Origin: JAJFFW01 sp963922595
GTDB lineage: Bacteria; Pseudomonadota; Alphaproteobacteria; Caulobacterales; Parvularculaceae
Reading direction: 5' to 3'
Length of the DNA: 7,606 nucleotides
Assembly: GCA_963922595.1 (NCBI GenBank)
Contig: CAWUIM010000102.1
Location: forward strand, 1 to 7,606
Shown: piece by piece, positions 5,480 to 7,606 of the stretch
How the letters are laid out: each line of letters opens with the position of its first letter
Numbering within the stretch: position 1 is the first letter of the stretch
The notes under the pieces: generated by a model
The model's database searches: none
Seen by the model: the letters and a program-made list of their open reading frames with translations, nothing else
Told to the model about the DNA's origin: nothing
Translations under genes and position numbers: made by a program

Positions 5480-6782
5480 ATCTGCCTGCCTCTATAAAGC
5501 GCTGCGGATTTTTCGGCTTACCCTTGTAGAGGATTTCATAGTGGACGTGAGGGCCTGTGCTCCGTCCGCTATTGCCCAACTCACCGATCTTGTCGTGCAG
5601 CTTTACTTTTTGCCCCTTTTTCACCGTGTAGCGATTGAGATGCGCATAGCGGGTGACGAACCCGTTGCCATGGTCAATTTCGACGACGCGTCCGAACCCG
5701 GAGCGCACGCCGGCGAATTTGACCGTCCCAGTCGCTGTCGCCGTCACCGGCGACGCCCATGCCGCCGCAAAATCAATGCCATAATGGTTTGAGCGGCGGC
5801 CGTTGATGGGATCGCGCCGCACGCCGTAGCCGCTCGTGAAGCGGCGGCTGACGGTGAGGGGCGAGGACAGCGGAATGCTGTCGATGACGTTCTGCATGGC
5901 GGTCAGCTCTTCAACGAGCGCGCCGGCGCGGTTCGCATGGCGGAAAAAAGCGGAGTCCGCGGACGCCATATTGTCCGCGTCAATAAAGGGGCCGCCTTGC
6001 GCGAGCGCCACATTGCGAATTTTCGCGGGGCTGACGAACGTGTCGGTGCTGAGGCCGGTGCTGGCCATGACCATTTTCAGTTCTTTGGCGGTGTCGACGG
6101 CTTTTTCTTCAAGCGAGGCCAGGAGCAGCATTTGCTCCACCAGCAAGTCGGCGGAGGCGCGCTCCATCTCTTCGATGGCGCCGGCGGCGGGGCTTGTCGC
6201 CGGGACGAGATCAGACCGGTTTAGCGCCGCTTCCTCCATAGCGCGGCGGCGCAGGACCGAAAGGCGCGACTGGCGCGGGGTCGGCTCGGCGGGCCGCACG
6301 TCAATCATGATGCGGTTGCCGTTCGCCGGCTTTTGGCCATTAGGCGCGCCGGCCTCTGATAATTCGTTGGAAAGGGCGTCAAGGCTCTTAGAAACGGCGG
6401 CCGAGCGCTCAACCATGTTTTTTAACGTTTGATGGCGGCTCGTGATCTCCGACATCGTCGCGTCGAACTCTGACTGCATCACCTTGTTAAGGGTGTCGAT
6501 CTCAGCGTAGGCCTGCTGTTGTTTGACGATTTTGCGGCTGTAGTCCTGCTCCATCCGGCGCGAATCGCGCTCCTTGGCGACGATGATTTGTTCTTTAAAG
6601 ACCACGTTCACCGAAGCGTAAGCCACCCATAACAAGGCGGCGCCGACCACTGTCGCCAGGGCGATCTGGGTCTTTGTGGACATGGAAATGAAATGAACGA
6701 CGCCGTCGCTGCGATGATAAATCTGCCGCTCTTTGAAGAACTGGCTGACAATACGCTTTACTTGGCCGGACTTGCGGCTCAT
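5463..6782 (-). CDS. Membrane-anchored M23 peptidoglycan endopeptidase, bactofilin partner
   Basis: Probable zinc endopeptidase of the LytM/M23 family that cuts peptidoglycan cross-links in the periplasm. Numbering from ATG 6782 (439 residues): a basic cytoplasmic tail 1-37 with ERQIYHRSDGVVHFIS at 18-33, one membrane helix at about 38-62, a charged coiled-coil at about 63-143, a Pro-rich linker, further helices at about 200-305, and the M23 domain at about 315-430. All active-site residues are present: His333 and Asp337 (HYGID), His381 (YAHL), and His412 and His414 (HVH), so it should be active rather than a degenerate activator such as EnvC. ATG 6782 is chosen because AAAGGGG lies about 9 nt upstream (near 6791-6797); a GTG at 6803 is also in frame but has poor spacing to any ribosome site. 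It resembles LmdC, the M23 partner of bactofilin in Hyphomonas neptunium, and overlaps the bactofilin gene downstream. Orthology to LmdC is inference. Confidence 0.92.
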   Translation of the reverse strand: MSRKSGQVKRIVSQFFKERQIYHRSDGVVHFISMSTKTQIALATVVGAALLWVAYASVNVVFKEQIIVAKERDSRRMEQDYSRKIVKQQQAYAEIDTLNKVMQSEFDATMSEITSRHQTLKNMVERSAAVSKSLDALSNELSEAGAPNGQKPANGNRIMIDVRPAEPTPRQSRLSVLRRRAMEEAALNRSDLVPATSPAAGAIEEMERASADLLVEQMLLLASLEEKAVDTAKELKMVMASTGLSTDTFVSPAKIRNVALAQGGPFIDADNMASADSAFFRHANRAGALVEELTAMQNVIDSIPLSSPLTVSRRFTSGYGVRRDPINGRRSNHYGIDFAAAWASPVTATATGTVKFAGVRSGFGRVVEIDHGNGFVTRYAHLNRYTVKKGQKVKLHDKIGELGNSGRSTGPHVHYEILYKGKPKNPQRFIEAGRYVFES

Positions 6783-6811
6783 GCACTTACGCCCCTTTAA
6801 CACGTCCCCGC

Positions 6812-6817
6812 GTTATA
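6812..6817 (-). promoter_or_regulatory. Possible -10 element of the M23-bactofilin operon
   Basis: Read on the minus strand this is TATAAC, five of six matches to TATAAT. Transcription would begin near 6805, leaving a leader of about 22 nt before the ATG at 6782, which favours that start over the GTG at 6803. No good -35 sits 16-18 bp upstream, so the promoter is weak, factor-dependent, or not real. Confidence 0.3.
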
Positions 6818-6891
6818 CACCTGCACCCCTTAACATATTGCAGCCCATCTAAGATGATTTCGCAACACTTATGTGATGTAGTAACCATACT

Positions 6892-6900
6892 TTTTCCACA
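6892..6900 (+). promoter_or_regulatory. DnaA-box-like 9-mer upstream of the M23-bactofilin operon
   Basis: TTTTCCACA fits the relaxed DnaA box TTWTNCACA. A second near-match, TTATACACC (6813-6821, last base off), lies over the putative -10. Together they could link the operon to the cell cycle, but single boxes are common by chance and no CtrA site (TTAA-N7-TTAA) accompanies them. Confidence 0.2.
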
Positions 6901-6905
6901 TTGCG

Positions 6906-7606
6906 TTAAGAATTGCGGCGATCGGCGCCGCGCGCCTTCTCCTCTTCCGTGCAATCGAGTTCCGTGCAATCGAGGTAATACGCTTCAGGCAGCCCGGCTT
7001 GCGTGCGGGCCGGTTTGTTGAAGGGCGGTTTCAGATCGCCCGCAAAACGATCCCTGACGAGCGCCTGAAAGGTCGGCTGCGGATCAAGGCCTCTGGCCGC
7101 GCAAACCCGCTGAAACCAACGCCGTCCGGCGGCGACATGGCCGATTTCGTCTTCATAGATGACCTGCAGCGCTGCGGCGCTCTCCCCGTCGCCGGCGGCG
7201 CGCAGCTTCTCGATCATTGCGGGCGTCACATCGAGCCCGCGCGCTTCGAGCACCATCGGCGCGATGGCGAGCCGCGCCAGAACGTCGTCGGCGGTCGATT
7301 GCGCTGCTTCCCACAGACCGTCATGGGCGGGCAGGTCGCCGTAATCCGCGTCGAGCGCGTTCAACCGGGCGCGGACCAGCCCGAAATGGCGCGCTTCGTC
7401 GCCGCCGACGCTAAACCAGTCGCTGACAAACGCCGCTGCGTCGAGGCCCATCGCGCTGATATCAGCGGCGAATCGCGCCGCCATGTCGAAGGCGAGATCA
7501 ATGGCGTTGAACTCGATATGCGCAACCGCGTGGAGAAGCGCGACCCGGCCTGATGGCGAGGAAAGACGCCGGCGCGGCATGTGCGCCGGGTCTGCAAGCG
7601 GCGGGC
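6906..7606 (-). CDS. DUF455 ferritin-like protein (5' partial)
   Basis: Member of the DUF455 branch of the ferritin-like superfamily: four-helix bundles with a carboxylate/histidine site expected to bind two metal ions; the reaction is not established. The visible helices carry the expected pattern: AHIEFNAIDLAFD, GDEARHF, APMVLEARGLD and YEDEIGHVAAG, supplying Glu and His ligands in ExxH-like pairs. The frame is open past the Met codon at 7578-7580 (the preceding residues read PPLADPAH), and MPRRRL is usually internal in this family, so the true start lies beyond the right edge. The gene ends with TAA at 6906-6908. Just before the end is a 15-bp in-frame tandem duplication that yields LDCTELDCTE, adding a second Cys in the tail. 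The gene precedes the M23 gene by 123 bp on the same strand; no functional link is evident. Family call is firm, metal-dependent activity inferred. Confidence 0.9.
   Translation of the reverse strand, partial: PPLADPAHMPRRRLSSPSGRVALLHAVAHIEFNAIDLAFDMAARFAADISAMGLDAAAFVSDWFSVGGDEARHFGLVRARLNALDADYGDLPAHDGLWEAAQSTADDVLARLAIAPMVLEARGLDVTPAMIEKLRAAGDGESAAALQVIYEDEIGHVAAGRRWFQRVCAARGLDPQPTFQALVRDRFAGDLKPPFNKPARTQAGLPEAYYLDCTELDCTEEEKARGADRRNS
6945..6974. repeat. Perfect 15-bp tandem duplication in the DUF455 gene
   Basis: TTCCGTGCAATCGAG occurs twice head to tail (6945-6959 and 6960-6974) with no mismatch. The unit length is a multiple of three, so the frame is kept and the protein gains five residues (LDCTE twice). 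The lack of any difference between copies suggests a recent slippage event. Confidence 0.95.

Noticed and set aside
4844..5497. Long plus-strand open frame (217 residues) opposite the bactofilin gene
   Set aside because: It is fully antisense to a clear bactofilin, is extremely Arg-rich, and crosses the terminator side without its own ribosome site; it is a product of GC-rich codon structure.
5836..6432. Plus-strand open frame of 198 residues inside the M23 gene
   Set aside because: It lies antisense to the M23 coding region, has low-complexity Ala/Ser/Arg composition, and matches no family.
6783..6803. GTG at 6803 as start of the M23 gene (seven extra residues)
   Set aside because: The only purine-rich stretch before it is too close to the codon, while the ATG at 6782 has AAAGGGG at good spacing.
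6999..7553. Plus-strand open frame of 184 residues opposite the DUF455 gene
   Set aside because: The minus strand gives a recognisable ferritin-like protein over the same bases; the plus reading is Arg/Gly-rich and featureless.
1..7606. CRISPR array, tRNA, transposon ends or phage attachment sites
   Set aside because: No spaced repeats, cloverleaf-like segments, terminal inverted repeats or integrase/transposase genes were seen on either strand.

Overview
The window looks like chromosomal DNA from an alphaproteobacterium, most likely from the Caulobacterales/Hyphomonadales/Parvularculales side of the class. The evidence is high-GC coding DNA in the flanks (41 of 60 bases are G or C at 121-180), a bactofilin gene overlapping a membrane-anchored M23 peptidase gene, and a DUF455 ferritin-like gene, a combination typical of that group. 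No tRNA, rRNA, CRISPR array, transposase or phage gene is visible. The genus cannot be fixed from the sequence alone.

Left, plus strand: the 3' part of a 2-oxoglutarate/Fe(II) oxygenase of the prolyl 4-hydroxylase type (to 670). Next comes an AT-rich intergenic stretch (37% GC over 761-900) holding a perfect CRP-type palindrome, then a small exported-looking ankyrin-repeat protein (842-1438) and a 647-residue secreted zinc metalloprotease of the metzincin/matrixin type with a C-terminal membrane anchor (1524-3467). After a stem-loop and a 217-bp leader region lies an unrecognised, cysteine-free, mostly helical 341-residue protein (3685-4710). A strong bidirectional terminator (4808-4840) separates this plus-strand block from the convergent minus-strand block.

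Right, minus strand, in transcription order: a DUF455 ferritin-like gene that enters from beyond the right edge (>7606-6906), then a bicistron of an M23 endopeptidase (6782-5463) and a bactofilin (5479-4862) overlapping by 17 nt. Bactofilins form cytoplasmic filaments, and the M23 partner has a short cytoplasmic tail, one membrane helix, a coiled coil and a catalytic domain with every zinc ligand. The pair reads as a local cell-wall-shaping module.

The most interesting parts are the little-characterised 671-4710 block (ankyrin protein, anchored metzincin with a Cys-Cys/helix/basic C-terminal tag, and an orphan protein) and the bactofilin-M23 unit with its candidate docking peptide. I see no clearly new multi-gene system; the metzincin tag and the orphan protein are the best leads.
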